64,000 bases of DNA from Neoceratodus forsteri (GCA_016271365.2 CM057459.1:490929501-490993500); one strand, 5' to 3'. Positions 44,760 through 54,228 are shown, counted from the first letter of the stretch. The notes: generated from the letters alone by a model not told the origin. Translations and numbers: made by a program.

Positions 44760-45115
44760 GAATCATGGGAGATGAGACGCTGAATTAATACTTTGCTTTA
44801 GTGTTTTCAAGAGGTACTAAAGGTAACTTCCTGAACGGGGGAGGAGGGAAGCGTTTCAATAGGGATGTCAGAAAATATATTCTTACAGAAATAGTGGTGA
44901 CGGACTGTAGCATGCTTCTGAAGGAGGTCATCAGGGCTGAGCCAGTGGGAGGGTTCAAAAGGGGATGGGGCAGTTACATGGGCATAGTGCAGAAGGGGGC
45001 ACACTGGAGGCAGGGAAGTGGGAAGGACTGATGAGGCACAGTCCAAAGATTTTACGAGTTTAGTTAGACTGACTGGGCTGCTTGGCCTTTTCTTGCCATC
45101 ATCTTCTATGCTTCT
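44760..45115 (+). mobile_element. Internally deleted CR1 fragment
   Basis: The + strand reads a linker piece (ETLN-YFALVFSRGTKG, about 44778-44825) and then jumps to the C-terminal block: RDVRKYILTEIVVTD, MLLKEVIRAEPVGGFKRGWG and MGIVQKGAHWRQGSGKD, with a 3' end near 45115. The whole RT is missing between them. It is followed directly by RT sequence of another CR1. Confidence 0.6.
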
Positions 45116-45490
45116 ACCTCACAATCACTGTGGAGCAAAGGTAATAACTGTCAGGGCCCCTTGCAGTACTCTTTCAGAAGTTTGTCTGGATAGGTGTAAT
45201 GCTGGAGGACTGTAAATGGCTAATGGTGTCTCCAATTCTAAGAAGGACCAAAGATTTACCCTTGCAACTACAGTATAGGCCAGTCAGCTTGACATCAGTG
45301 CTGGGCAAGGTCTGGAACCCATTATCAAGGACAGAATAATGAAGCACTAGGTTAAGGCCAAGGTTCTCACCATTTTAGTATGGCTTTACACGGGGCTAAT
45401 TGTGCCAATCCAACTAGGTCACCTCATTCAAGGTGGTAAGCAGGGAGATGGACAGGAGCTGGGCCCCTGATATAGTCTAACTTGACTTTA
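45116..45490 (+). pseudogene. CR1 LINE RT, first part (before SINE)
   Basis: The + strand reads a SQLDISAGQGLEPIIKDRIM segment and a GLIVPIQLGHLIQGGKQGDG segment, matching RPVSLTS..GK..E.IIKDRI…SQ.GF..G.SC.TNL. It ends …LDF at about 45492, the first half of the catalytic A motif, where a SINE begins. It is strongly decayed. Confidence 0.65.
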
Positions 45491-45715
45491 GGGACCGGTA
45501 GTATAGTCTAGAGGTTAGACTGATGAGCTGTGAATGAGCTTGATAGATCCAACAGACCTGGGTTTTATTCCCACAACCGCCACTTGCTTACTGTGTGACT
45601 CTGAGCAAGTCACTTAACCTCCCCAGTGCTCCCAGATCACCCCTGAAAACAGGTACTTGTACCCAGTGGGCCTTACCCAGTTATCAAAGACTAAAATGAA
45701 TAAATAGCAAGGCCT
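45491..45715 (+). mobile_element. tRNA/CORE-type (MIR-like) SINE splitting CR1 RT
   Basis: The tRNA-like head has an A-box-like TAGTCTAGAGG (45504-45514) and a B-box-like GGTTTTATTCC (45561-45571). The body has the MIR/CORE words CTTACTGTGTGACTCTGAGC and AAGTCACTTAACCTCCCCAG. The tail has CCTGAAAACAGGTACTTGTA and ends in AATGAATAAATA. It shares the whole layout with the SINEs at 23262 and 48738. The CR1 frame resumes right after it. Confidence 0.85.
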
Positions 45716-46790
45716 TTAAAACTGTGGCACATGAAAGGTTGTTTTGGAAAAGTGTACCAGTGTGGTAGTTGCAATGCATACAGAAGGTGATCTGCTAACT
45801 CACTTGGGAGCAGGAAGTAGAGGGTTGTAGTGGATGGGCATTACTTTGAATGGAGCAGGTTACAGATTGGTGTCCCTTGGATTAGTGCTGGGTTCACGGC
45901 AGTCCAACATTTTTATTAATGATCTGAAATCTGGGGACTTCCTTAGGCTGGTTCATCTCTCTGATGACACTAAGCTGACCAGGGTGGTGAACTTTCTTCA
46001 GAATGGAGACAATCATTAGGAAGACTTGAACAAACTGAGCTATTATGTGACTCCTGGAACCTCCAATGTACCTAAATGCAAAGTACTACACTTAGGAACG
46101 AAAAACAAAGTAGGATCTACACGCTTTTGGGCTCCTCGTACTGTAGTGGAGGAGCAAATGTACCTGGGGATCCTAATAGACAAGAGGATGAAATATGACA
46201 GGCAGAGTGTGGCTGATGAAAAGAGGTCTGTCAGGAATGCTTGGATGCATTTTAGGGGAGTGACCAGTAGAGCAGGAGAAGCTGTCCTGCTTCTTTACAA
46301 GGCACTGCAATGGTCCCACTTGTTGTAGTATGTGCTTTTCTGGGCTACTCAATACAAAAGTGACATAAAGGCAGCTGAGATGTACAATGGTGTGCCACCA
46401 AAATGATTAGGGATATGGAAGACAAATGCTCTGACTAGAGGCTGAGGACCCCTAACATGTTAACATTGGAGAAAAGGTGGATGTGAGAGGAGATTAAATT
46501 AGTTTCTGCATATTCAATGGCCGTCAACAATATTGGGCAGCGATGTTTGATCTTGTGTCCTCCAGCAAGACACAAAGACACAGCCAAAAGCTCAGAGGTG
46601 GTAAGGATAGAGGAAATGTTGTCATTCACAATTCCCAGAGGAGGGTGAATCTATGGAACAGCCTATGTGTTGAGACAGTAGACCTTCAAGGTGAACCTTC
46701 ATAAATGCTTGCTTACCAAGGGAATCACCAGATACCCTGCATAACTGAGTGGGTAGGGAATCTCAACAGTGTAGTAACTGTCTGCATAGC
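45716..46790 (+). pseudogene. CR1 LINE RT, second part and C-terminus (after SINE)
   Basis: It resumes with SKAFKTVAHERLFWKS. Frameshifted blocks follow: WVHGSPTFLLMI, SDDTKLTRVVNFLQNGDN (catalytic FADD decayed to SDD), KCKVLHLGTKN, YLGILIDKRMKYDRQS and AGEAVLLLYKALQW. The C-terminal VNLWNSLC-type and LNSVVTV words end near 46770. It is one CR1 copy with 45116-45490. It has many stops and is older than the copy at 40303. Confidence 0.75.
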
Positions 46791-47039
46791 GTACTGACTC
46801 ATACCAGGTTACAAGGCATTGGGCAGACATGATGAACTTAAATTACTATTTTAATATATGCACTTTGTACTACTGTATGTCATATCTGAATAATATGGTT
46901 TCACAGTCTGATTGTGCACATACAGTAAGTTTTGAAGAGTAAAACAGTTTTACCTTTATAGACCCATACACATTGTTATTTATAATTTCTGATTAAGAAA
47001 GGCACACTTAGCCTAAGCTTGTTTCCAGGTGTGTCATGG
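46791..47039. other. Nothing recognised
   Basis: AT-rich anonymous DNA. Confidence 0.4.
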
Positions 47040-47165
47040 GAGCACGATGAAGTTAAGGCTTGCTTATGTTCACATAGTATGCACGTGGTGGTTGTGGGAT
47101 TCAAACCCAGTTCTCCAGGTCTGCAGTTCAATGCCCTCAATCACTATAGTGTACTGCCTCCCTGT
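47040..47165 (-). mobile_element. tRNA/CORE-type SINE fragment
   Basis: The - strand starts GGGAGGCAGTACACTATAGT, has a B-box-like GGGTTTGAATCCC, and continues into ACGTGCATACTATGTGAACA and TAAGCAAGCCTTAACTTC. It is the head and part of the core of the same SINE type as at 48738-48935, 3' truncated. Confidence 0.75.
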
Positions 47166-47831
47166 GCACCTTGGCCAAATTAATGTAAATTTTTGGTTGC
47201 TTTTCTTATTTTCAGAGTTTTTGATGACAGTGTAAATCTGATCAAGCAATACATGGCACTGTATTTTGTTATACATTTGAGCTGCAGATTTCTGAGTTTG
47301 CTCCCCAGAGTATTGTAAATATATAAATTTGACGAGAGGTTGAAAAATATATATCCATGGATATATTATGCAAGAATAGAAAGTAATTTTACCTTCATTA
47401 TCTTAAAGGTTAATGTACAGTATTTAAAAACACAATGTACTGAATGCACATTGCTGAGTTATTTGTATGCCCCTGTGCTCATTACACATGAATTAAAGCC
47501 ACCATTACAGTTCAAATACTATTCTATATGCCACAAGAGAAGGACTAATTATTGTGATATGTATCAGTAGTTTTTAATGCAAGAACAACATTGGAATTAG
47601 CATTTTGGGAGGCACAAACAGTTTCTACTTGTACTGTAAATGGATGCCTGGGGTGCTTGCTATTGAGAGACAGAGTTGTGAATGCAAGCCCCAGTGGCAT
47701 TTATTCACAGAGGTGCCAGCCAGGATGTAATGTAATACCTTTCAGTATTGTTGCAAAATGTTGCAGTATGATGCAGGAAAAAGTGTACTTCAATGGCTAT
47801 TAGCTCTTTTGTCATGAAGTATTTTGTGACA
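47166..47831. other. Nothing recognised
   Basis: AT-rich anonymous DNA flanking the ribozyme-bearing insertion. Confidence 0.4.
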
Positions 47832-47843
47832 TGTCACTTAATT
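47832..47843 (+). repeat. Left 12 bp target-site duplication of the ribozyme element
   Basis: TGTCACTTAATT here and at 48571-48582 are identical. The bases on either side differ, so the duplication is exactly 12 bp. Confidence 0.85.
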
Positions 47844-47907
47844 AGTAATACACATGAACAGGAATAGACCACGGTAGATATCGAGAAAGCTGCTACTGTT
47901 CAAAAGT

Positions 47908-47968
47908 AACAGAAGATATAGACACGTGTTTCGTCCCTACCAGGACTCATCAGTATGCCTGGCCTGTT
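47908..47968 (-). ncRNA. Type I hammerhead ribozyme, minus strand
   Basis: Read on the - strand: CTGATGA core (47953 to 47947), stem II GTCC/GGAC with loop TGGTAG, GAAA (47932 to 47929), minimal palindromic stem III CACGTG, then TC with cleavage between 47921 and 47920. Stem I pairs GGCATA with TATATC (one C-A mismatch) and AACAG with CTGTT around an internal loop. All invariant core bases are present. Confidence 0.85.
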
Positions 47969-48294
47969 TGACACGTGTCTATGTCTTCTGTTAGCACCTT
48001 TGCAACTGTGTGAGAGGCCTTTCGCACCATGCAATTTGCTTAAAGTTGGACCAGCATAACATTCTGTGGTGATTTACATGCAGCCCATGATGCTTTGTAT
48101 TGTGGGGCATGTGTGATTTTGTATTTTCTTGAAACTTGGCTTCCCAGCCAAATGCCCTTTTGGGTAACCCTTGCCCCAGTGTTTACGCACAGAGGTTCTT
48201 TTGTCTTTAAATAGTTTTTATTTTAATGGGTTCACCACAATATATCCCAGGCACACTGCCTTAGGGGTAGCTGGTCCATTTCACTGGGGTGTCA

Positions 48295-48355
48295 AACAGA
48301 CGAGGCATACTGATGAGTCCTGGTGAGGACGAAACACGTGTCTATGTCTTCTGTT
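48295..48355 (+). ncRNA. Type I hammerhead ribozyme, plus strand, complete
   Basis: The core CTGATGA is at 48310-48316. Stem II is GTCC (48317-48320) with GGAC (48327-48330) and loop TGGTGA. GAAA is at 48331-48334. Stem III is the very short palindrome CACGTG (48335-48340), with T48341 pairing A48334. The cleavage site is after C48342 (GUC). Stem I has a proximal helix GGCATA/TATGTC (48304-48309 with 48343-48348, including one G-T pair) and a distal helix AACAGA/TCTGTT (48295-48300 with 48350-48355), separated by an asymmetric internal loop (CGA / T). All catalytic positions match the consensus. The tiny stem III implies that it works best as a dimer, as in other animal type I hammerheads. 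Confidence 0.92.
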
Positions 48356-48570
48356 AGCACCCTTTGCAAACTGTGTGAGAGGCCTTTCGGCACCATGCAA
48401 TTCTGCTTAAAGTTGGACCAGCATAACATTCTGTGGTGATTTGCATATGCAGCCCATGATGCTTTGCATTGTGGGGGCATGTGTGATTTTGTATTTTCTT
48501 GAAGCTTGGCTTCCCAGCCAAATGCCCTTTGGGGTAACCCTTGCCTCAGTGTTTACGCACAGAGGTTCTT

Positions 48571-48582
48571 TGTCACTTAATT
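48571..48582 (+). repeat. Right 12 bp target-site duplication of the ribozyme element
   Basis: TGTCACTTAATT, identical to 47832-47843. Confidence 0.85.
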
Positions 48583-48737
48583 CAAAGTGTTGCATTCCAT
48601 CCTGGCTGGCTCTGCTGCATGATGTTAAAACCTATGTTTAAAATCTGGATTGTGCATTGGCACACAAATTGGTGGAGTTTACGGGTTTATGAGTGTGTGC
48701 ATGGGGGTGTTGTAAATTTAGAGTTATGCACATTTCA

Positions 48738-48935
48738 TCGGGAGGCAGTATAGCGCAGTGGTTTAAGGCTCTGAGCTGCAAATCTGGAGACCTGGGTTTG
48801 AATCCCACAGCCCCCACTTGCATACTGTGTGACCATGAACAAGTCATTTAACTTCCCTGTGTTCCCAGGTCACACCTGTAAGCAAGCTTTCAGCTTAGTG
48901 TGCCACTCCTGGTTAAATAATTAAGAAAAAAAAAA
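48738..48935 (+). mobile_element. tRNA/CORE-type (MIR-like) SINE, best-preserved copy
   Basis: The tRNA-derived head has a good A box, TAGCGCAGTGG (48751-48761), and B box, GGTTTGAATCC (48795-48805). The MIR/CORE-like body is ACTGTGTGACCATGAACAAG, TCATTTAACTTCCCTGTG. The 3' part ends GGTTAAATAATTAAG and a poly(A) run (48924-48935). The internal promoter boxes make it look like a once-active SINE. The 3' end may be recognised by a LINE such as L2, as for MIR. Confidence 0.9.
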
Positions 48936-49314
48936 GTAATGTGTGGTTAACTAGCGAAAACCGAAGCATTTTATGTCTCAATTCAATTGGGCAATCTCCA
49001 TATAAAACAATAAAATCATTCGTATCACATCCCTGCCCCTAACACCACCATCTCCACAAATCCTTGCAGGAGTTATAATAAATCAAACAGCTTCACAGAC
49101 AGAGGCACAGCAATAGACAATGTGCCTTACTTAATGTGACATCAATGGAGGGAAGGCAGAGTATTAAAAACATTCTGCAGTTAATCCAATTAGTTAGACA
49201 TCTGTATATACTTGTTCTTCCATATCTGAATGTGACCATCTTTGCAGTAGATAGTGGCAGTCATATGGTGTAGACGAAGGATGATGCATATTCCAATCAT
49301 GCATCTTCTTTTGC

Positions 49315-49345
<31 letters not shown>

Positions 49346-49939
49346 ACACACACGCGCACACACTATATTTGGTGGTGAGTCATGTGCTTGACAAACATAC
49401 ACAGTTAAACGAAACACTTGATACTGTATGGAACATTACTAATTATGATCAGCATTCTCCCAAATGCTGTGAACTCCAATCCTCAGTCATTATACTGCAG
49501 AAGTAAAATGCTCATCAACCTTGCTCAACTGAAAACATTTTCACATGACTGAACTTTATCTTTTATACGGTGGAGAGACTCATGGAACAGAAACCCATGT
49601 TTGGAGCTGTGGAATCTGAGGGTGTGGACTATGGTAAATACACTAGCTGTCTTTGAGGCAGTGGTGTGCTTTGCAAAAGCTAGTTATGTCTATCCGCTAG
49701 GCTAAAGATGCACATGTGACCATAAAGGTTGCAAACCATCTAATCTTGTGCTGTGCCCTGTCCCAGACTCCCCAGTTATTCATGTGAATCTGACCAGGCT
49801 GCAGCACAGTTTCAGAGTTCCTGATTTCAGCATTTTAAAGTTTATTCAGTTTGAACCTCAAGGTAAATTTTCATTCTAGCTTTGTACTCTTAATTGCTGC
49901 CAGTTATTATGAATAGGCTAATTTCTACTAATTTCTGTT
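48936..49939. other. No gene; (CA)n microsatellite at 49315-49363
   Basis: Anonymous DNA apart from a slightly interrupted CA run. Confidence 0.5.
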
Positions 49940-50135
49940 AAATGACATAGAGAATAATGGCTGGGTAGGGGATTATAATGAGAATTTTTCACACACAGGA
50001 GATGTGGGATGCCATATAAACCCCGAGTGTGAAGCTCGAAGGGTTAATAAAGGCATCCCACACTGAGGGTGTGTGTAAAATTCAAGTTTTACACATCTAT
50101 CCAGCCTTTATTTTATATAATTTGCTGGGATAGTT
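49940..50135. repeat. Hairpin MITE-like element
   Basis: Inner arms TTTTTCACACACAGG…GTGGGATGCC (about 49984-50014) and GGCATCCCACACTGAGGGTG…TAAAATTC (about 50063-50092) are reverse complements. Pairing continues outward weakly (AATGGCTGGGTAG against the reverse complement of CTATCCAGCCTTTATTT). The loop holds its own small stem, CGAGTGTGAAGCTCG. No transposase is present. Confidence 0.7.
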
Positions 50136-50269
50136 TTTTCACCACAGCAATTATATGAAATAAAGATATCCCTAGGGAGCTGTGGACTGTTTGGGTTTCA
50201 GTGCGGGCTGTGGCGCATGATAAAAACTATTACTTGTGTTTTTGTTTTTTTTTGTTAAGCAGTATCATT
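50136..50269. other. Nothing recognised
   Basis: AT-rich spacer before a SINE-like element. Confidence 0.4.
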
Positions 50270-50788
50270 TTTTAGGGGCCGTCCCAGTGGCACTGAGGGT
50301 TGAGGTGCTGGACTCCACACCTCACACCACCCTGGGTCTCCAGGGGTTGGCAGGGGAGGGATAGGATTGAGCGTCCTGAGGACCGCTCGCCTATCCCGGG
50401 GAGGGATCCGGGGTTTCACCACTCTGTAGTGGCCCCTGGTGATGATGGGGGGCACTACCAGAGCAGTGTACAGCATGGCGCAGAGCACAGTGGACATTGC
50501 CACTTAGTGCCCGGGTGTCATTGCACATCCACGCTCTGAGGGGAAGCTAATGGAGGAAAAACATCAGGGGCGATCTCGGCAGCTCATGGCCATACCCCAC
50601 ACCACCAAACCCGAGAGAGGCACCTATCCAGGGCAAGGCGAAATGTTGGCCCATCCATGGTTCTGTGGGTTTGAGTGGCCTGCGTGCACAACTGGGTCAG
50701 AGGGTACAGGTGACGGCAGCTGGAGATAGTGGGGGTCAACTCCGCCGAAGGTGGAAAAAAGTGTTAAATGAGAAAAAAAAAAATAGTA
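50270..50788 (+). mobile_element. Long GC-rich SINE-like element with A-rich tail
   Basis: The head GTGGCACTGAGGGTTGAGGT followed by GCTGGACTCC resembles a tRNA-derived promoter region (A-box-like TGGCACTGAGG at 50288-50298; a weak B-like GGGTCTCC further on). The ~450 bp GC-rich body contains a GGGATAGG…CCTATCCC stem near 50358-50400 and ends with two A-rich runs (50754-50761, 50771-50782). The ORFs in it are not conserved. It is richer in GC than its surroundings, which fits an insertion. Confidence 0.5.
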
Positions 50789-52404
50789 CAATTTTTTAGC
50801 ATAGTTATTTATTTCTTTATTTAATTAACTCACCACTGACTTGGAGTGTGGGGAACTGCGTCGCACTGGGGAATGGTGGCTGGCACTGAGGAATGGAAGA
50901 GCGGTGGCTGCGCACACTCAGAACAAGGGAAACTGGGTGTGTGTTCACCATTATAACTGGCAGGTTATAGCGGTGAATTACAACCTGATTTACCTTAGGG
51001 AAACAAGATCACCAGTAATTATAATACTATTCACCTACTGTATATATAGATCTTTCCTACCACTGGCCACCCCTCATCTACTGGAGACCAGCCACAAGTT
51101 GGTTTACATTGTGTTTTTCAGTAGGATTATTTTAGGTGCTATACCTTTAAGGAATGCTCATGCAGTTTACTGTTTTAAAAAAATGTGCCTTTAACTCCCT
51201 TAGTACATGTTTGCTCTGTTACCAGAGATGGGCATGAGCCCTTGTGTGTGTGTGTGTGTGACCACAATCCAGCAGTCACAAATTACACTATGCACTCCCA
51301 TGTTTGTGCAGTGCTTCCCTGGCAGTGAGGCACTCACCGACCACAGGGACTTGCACCCTGTAAGCACCCGGAGCCACTATCAGCAGCCCCAGGTCTAATG
51401 TGCACATCCTCTGCTATGATGGTTACAAGGGAGCAGAAATTATCAATTTTTAAGGGCCACCAGTGGTTTGTAAAGGATGGGGGGGGGGGCTATTCAAACA
51501 TATCACCAGACTTAAAAGGATACACTATTCACATCCCAGACCCCATGATTGTTTATTTGTATTTTACTCACCATCTCTCTCCATCAGTTTGAGTCATGTA
51601 AATCTCCTGAACATTGTCCTCATGCACACTGCTATGCGCGAGTGTCTGTTCCCTTTGTTCCTTTCGTATCATCTCCCTCTGTCTCGCTCAGTCTAGTCTA
51701 CTGGGCATGGCTCTCATTCACGCTGCTATGCATGAGTGCTTGTCTTCTACTTTCTGCCCATTTCCTCCCACCTCACTAGTTCATGCAAGGGGTATCAGGC
51801 ATTACCAGATTTGCACTTCTATGCATGAGCACATTTCATGAGCACCGGGCCACTGCCATCAATTACGTCATGATGCAGCAGGATCATGCATACACACTGC
51901 TGCAAATGCTGCCATCTTGGTCAAGATGGCAAGTGGATTTAACAGCGAGGGTGTACTAAGTGTATTCAGCCTTGAGCCAGTGTAATTGAAGGCACAACTC
52001 CAAAGTCTTGATCTGTCTGGCTGTAGTAGTGCATATGTAACAACATATTGCTCCAGGCCCTGGAGGTGCCAGTCATTTGATACAAGACATGCTACAGTAT
52101 ATCAATGGAAGGACCAGGAAGTGCTGCAAATTGTGTCACTTCCAATGCCCATCTTGGGGCCAGATACTGAATGACTGCAGTGTGCTAACCAGGAAGTGAT
52201 GCAATTCACATCACCTCTGGCCATCATTTTGTTGGCATGATGTGCACTTTTCCTCTAATACACATCCATAGTAAAGCCCTTTGTCTTTCACTGTAAGCAC
52301 TATGTGTTAGGTTGAACATTTCTGAGACCTCTCTTTGCTCCTCTGCAGCAACACAAAGCTTCCCTACATCACACAATCATGCCATACGATACTATATGTG
52401 ATTT
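50789..52404. other. No gene recognised
   Basis: Contains a (TG)n run at about 51243-51260 and a G-run at 51479-51489. Frames are short and without domains. Confidence 0.45.
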
Positions 52405-54227
52405 TATATATATATATATATATATATATTAACGTGCTACCATAGTTAGGGTTGAGTAGCACTTTTAAGGTTAAAGGGTAAAACTTTGCACCTTAATAAC
52501 TTTGCCACTGTTTAACGGATTTGCCTGAAATTTGGTATGCACAATTGGGCATGGTAGATTTTGGGATCTGCCAACTTTCGTACCAGTTGGATTTACAGGT
52601 GTGGCGTTACTAAGCAACAACGAATTGTGCAATTATGCTTTTTTGCGATTTCTTTGCTCTCGCCTACAGGTCGCAGGGTTTGCGCGATCTGTCCGAAAAC
52701 TTCAGAGAACATGCGGCCAGGGTCCCCAATGTGCCTTTTGAAGATTTCGTGAAAAAATATTAAAAGGTTCAAAAGCAATTCAAAAAACAAGTTACCATTA
52801 TAAGTCAATGGGAAAAGTTAACAAAAAGTTTGAAAGTGTCACAAATGCAGTTTTTACTTTTGCACATGGACCTTTTACTTTCGCAAATCTACCATTTTGT
52901 TTTCAGTTGGTGATCAGAAAAATGCTTGCCAATTAAATTTGGGACCCTCTAGCAACCTAATTCTTTTTGTATTCACCTAGTCGAAGCCTGAGGATGCTAG
53001 CCATGTCTTTATTTTGGGGTGAAACACCCCTGAAATATGATTTTCAAATTTCTGGAAAAAGTACTTTCGCAAAGTACTTTCGCACATGTGACTCTTTCAT
53101 GCTGTTTTGTGAAAGCTTTCACAAAGTTTGACAGTACTTTTCCAGACTATGGCCAGAATGACAGCAGTTCTTTGTCACCCTGCTGCAAAAGAACTGTTTG
53201 GTCTTTTGGACTGAAATTTGGAGAGACGGCAGCCAGCATCACACAGATGTGCCTTTCACTGGTTTGGGGTTTGGTGAAAAAATATTGCATGGCTGCAAAG
53301 TTACAGTACTCCGAAGTTGGCATTTTTTCCCATAGACTAACATGGTGGCGTACGCTGCGCCTTTTGGGACTCGTGTCTCAAAAACGGTGTGAGATACAGA
53401 TTTTTTGTCACAAGTTACATAGCCCTATGGGCTATGTAATGCAAAATGGTAGCCAGAAAAATAATAATTTCTGTGAAATTGAAATTTTTTTTCTACGTTG
53501 TGTGGTTGGTGATATATTACCAATGAAGTACTTCCAATGCTCGTTTTAAGCTTCAATCCCCATTACAATACATACATTCTTTGTACACACTGTGTTTCTG
53601 TATGCGCCTGTTTGGAAAACACAGGGTATGTGCTTCCGTTACTGTTATAGTTACTGTTTCCACTTGCGTTTATATTCCCCTTTGCGTTACCGTTCCCGGC
53701 TATGCCACCATGTGCATTACCCTTTTGCGTTCTCATTCACGCTTGTGTTACCATGTGCACCACTGTTTGCACTTCTGTTTGCGTTGCTCTTCCTGTTACT
53801 ATGCCACAAGACGTGGCCCTTCCTGCCGCCACATTACATTCACTATTCCTTGTCATCATTCTCAAAAAGAAGGGAAATTAGAGGCAAAAAACTCTGTTTA
53901 ATGCATTAGTTAGGGTTGTTCCACAGTGCCAAAAGCAAGGAAGTTCGGTGTTAGGGTTGCAATCCCCCCTTGGACCCCTCCGCCCACACCCCCAACCGGC
54001 ATCGGGGTGCACATTGGGGTCATTGGTCCTAACTGTCACCACATTCTCCTATACCTCTGCTTCTTCACACATGTCATGGGGTGAGAACTAGGGCCGGTGA
54101 CCCCAATGCGCATCCTGATGCCGGTCGGGGTGTGGGTGGGGGTCCAAGGGACTTTCAACCTAACACGATTTCTCGCTTTGTTGCGTGGAACAACTAACTA
54201 ATGCATTAAATGGACATTTTGCCTCTA
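52405..54227 (+). repeat. Unclassified (TA)n-bounded repeat, unit 1 with terminal hairpin
   Basis: It begins with (TA)n and GTGCTACCATAGTTAGGGTT. Conserved words follow: TTTGCACCTTAATAACTTTG, GGATTTGCCTGAAATTTGG, CGCCTACAGGTCG, AAGTCAATGGGAAAAGTTAA, CACCTAGTCGAAGCCTGAGG and CAGATGTGCCTTTCA. It ends in a ~350 bp hairpin. There is no intact protein; short frames are artefacts. The same order recurs in unit 2. Confidence 0.85.
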
Positions 54228-54228
54228 A
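53876..54228. repeat. Terminal hairpin of unit 1, ~150 bp arms
   Basis: The left arm starts ATTAGAGGCAAAAAACTC and runs through AATGCATTAGTTAGGGTTGT and CCAACCGGCATCGGGGTG. The right arm is its reverse complement and ends GCATTAAATGG…GCCTCTAAT just before the next (TA)n. The loop is ~30 bp around ATACCTCTGCTTCTTCAC. Confidence 0.85.

Larger units (their letters stand above)
47844..48570 (+). mobile_element. Hammerhead-ribozyme retroelement (retrozyme-like), tandem with inverted 5' piece
   Basis: A 727 bp insertion flanked by an identical 12 bp duplication. It holds an inverted segment (47844 to ~47970) with a - strand hammerhead, then two direct copies of one sequence. The copies repeat at 363 bp (ACACGTGTC at 47971 and 48334), so a complete monomer lies between the hammerhead cleavage points 47979/47980 and 48342/48343. 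The copies share CTTTCG-CACCATGCAATT, AAAGTTGGACCAGCATAACA and CAGTGTTTACGCACAGAGGT but differ by many small changes, so they are not recent or an assembly artefact. No protein is encoded. Tandem monomers of a few hundred bases with type I hammerheads and short duplications are known for animal retrozymes and Penelope-like elements. I infer mobilisation in trans. Confidence 0.8.

Noticed and set aside
45516..45545. CTGATGAGC in the SINE resembling a hammerhead core
   Set aside because: No stem II and no GAAA follow at the right distance, so it is not a ribozyme.
48751..48805. Possible intact tRNA gene (good A and B boxes)
   Set aside because: No acceptor-stem pairing or complete cloverleaf, and it continues into a MIR-like body and poly(A). 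It is a SINE head.
52439..52460. TTAGGG words at repeat starts as interstitial telomere repeats
   Set aside because: TTAGGG occurs only singly within a longer conserved TTAGGGTTGAG word, not as tandem (TTAGGG)n.
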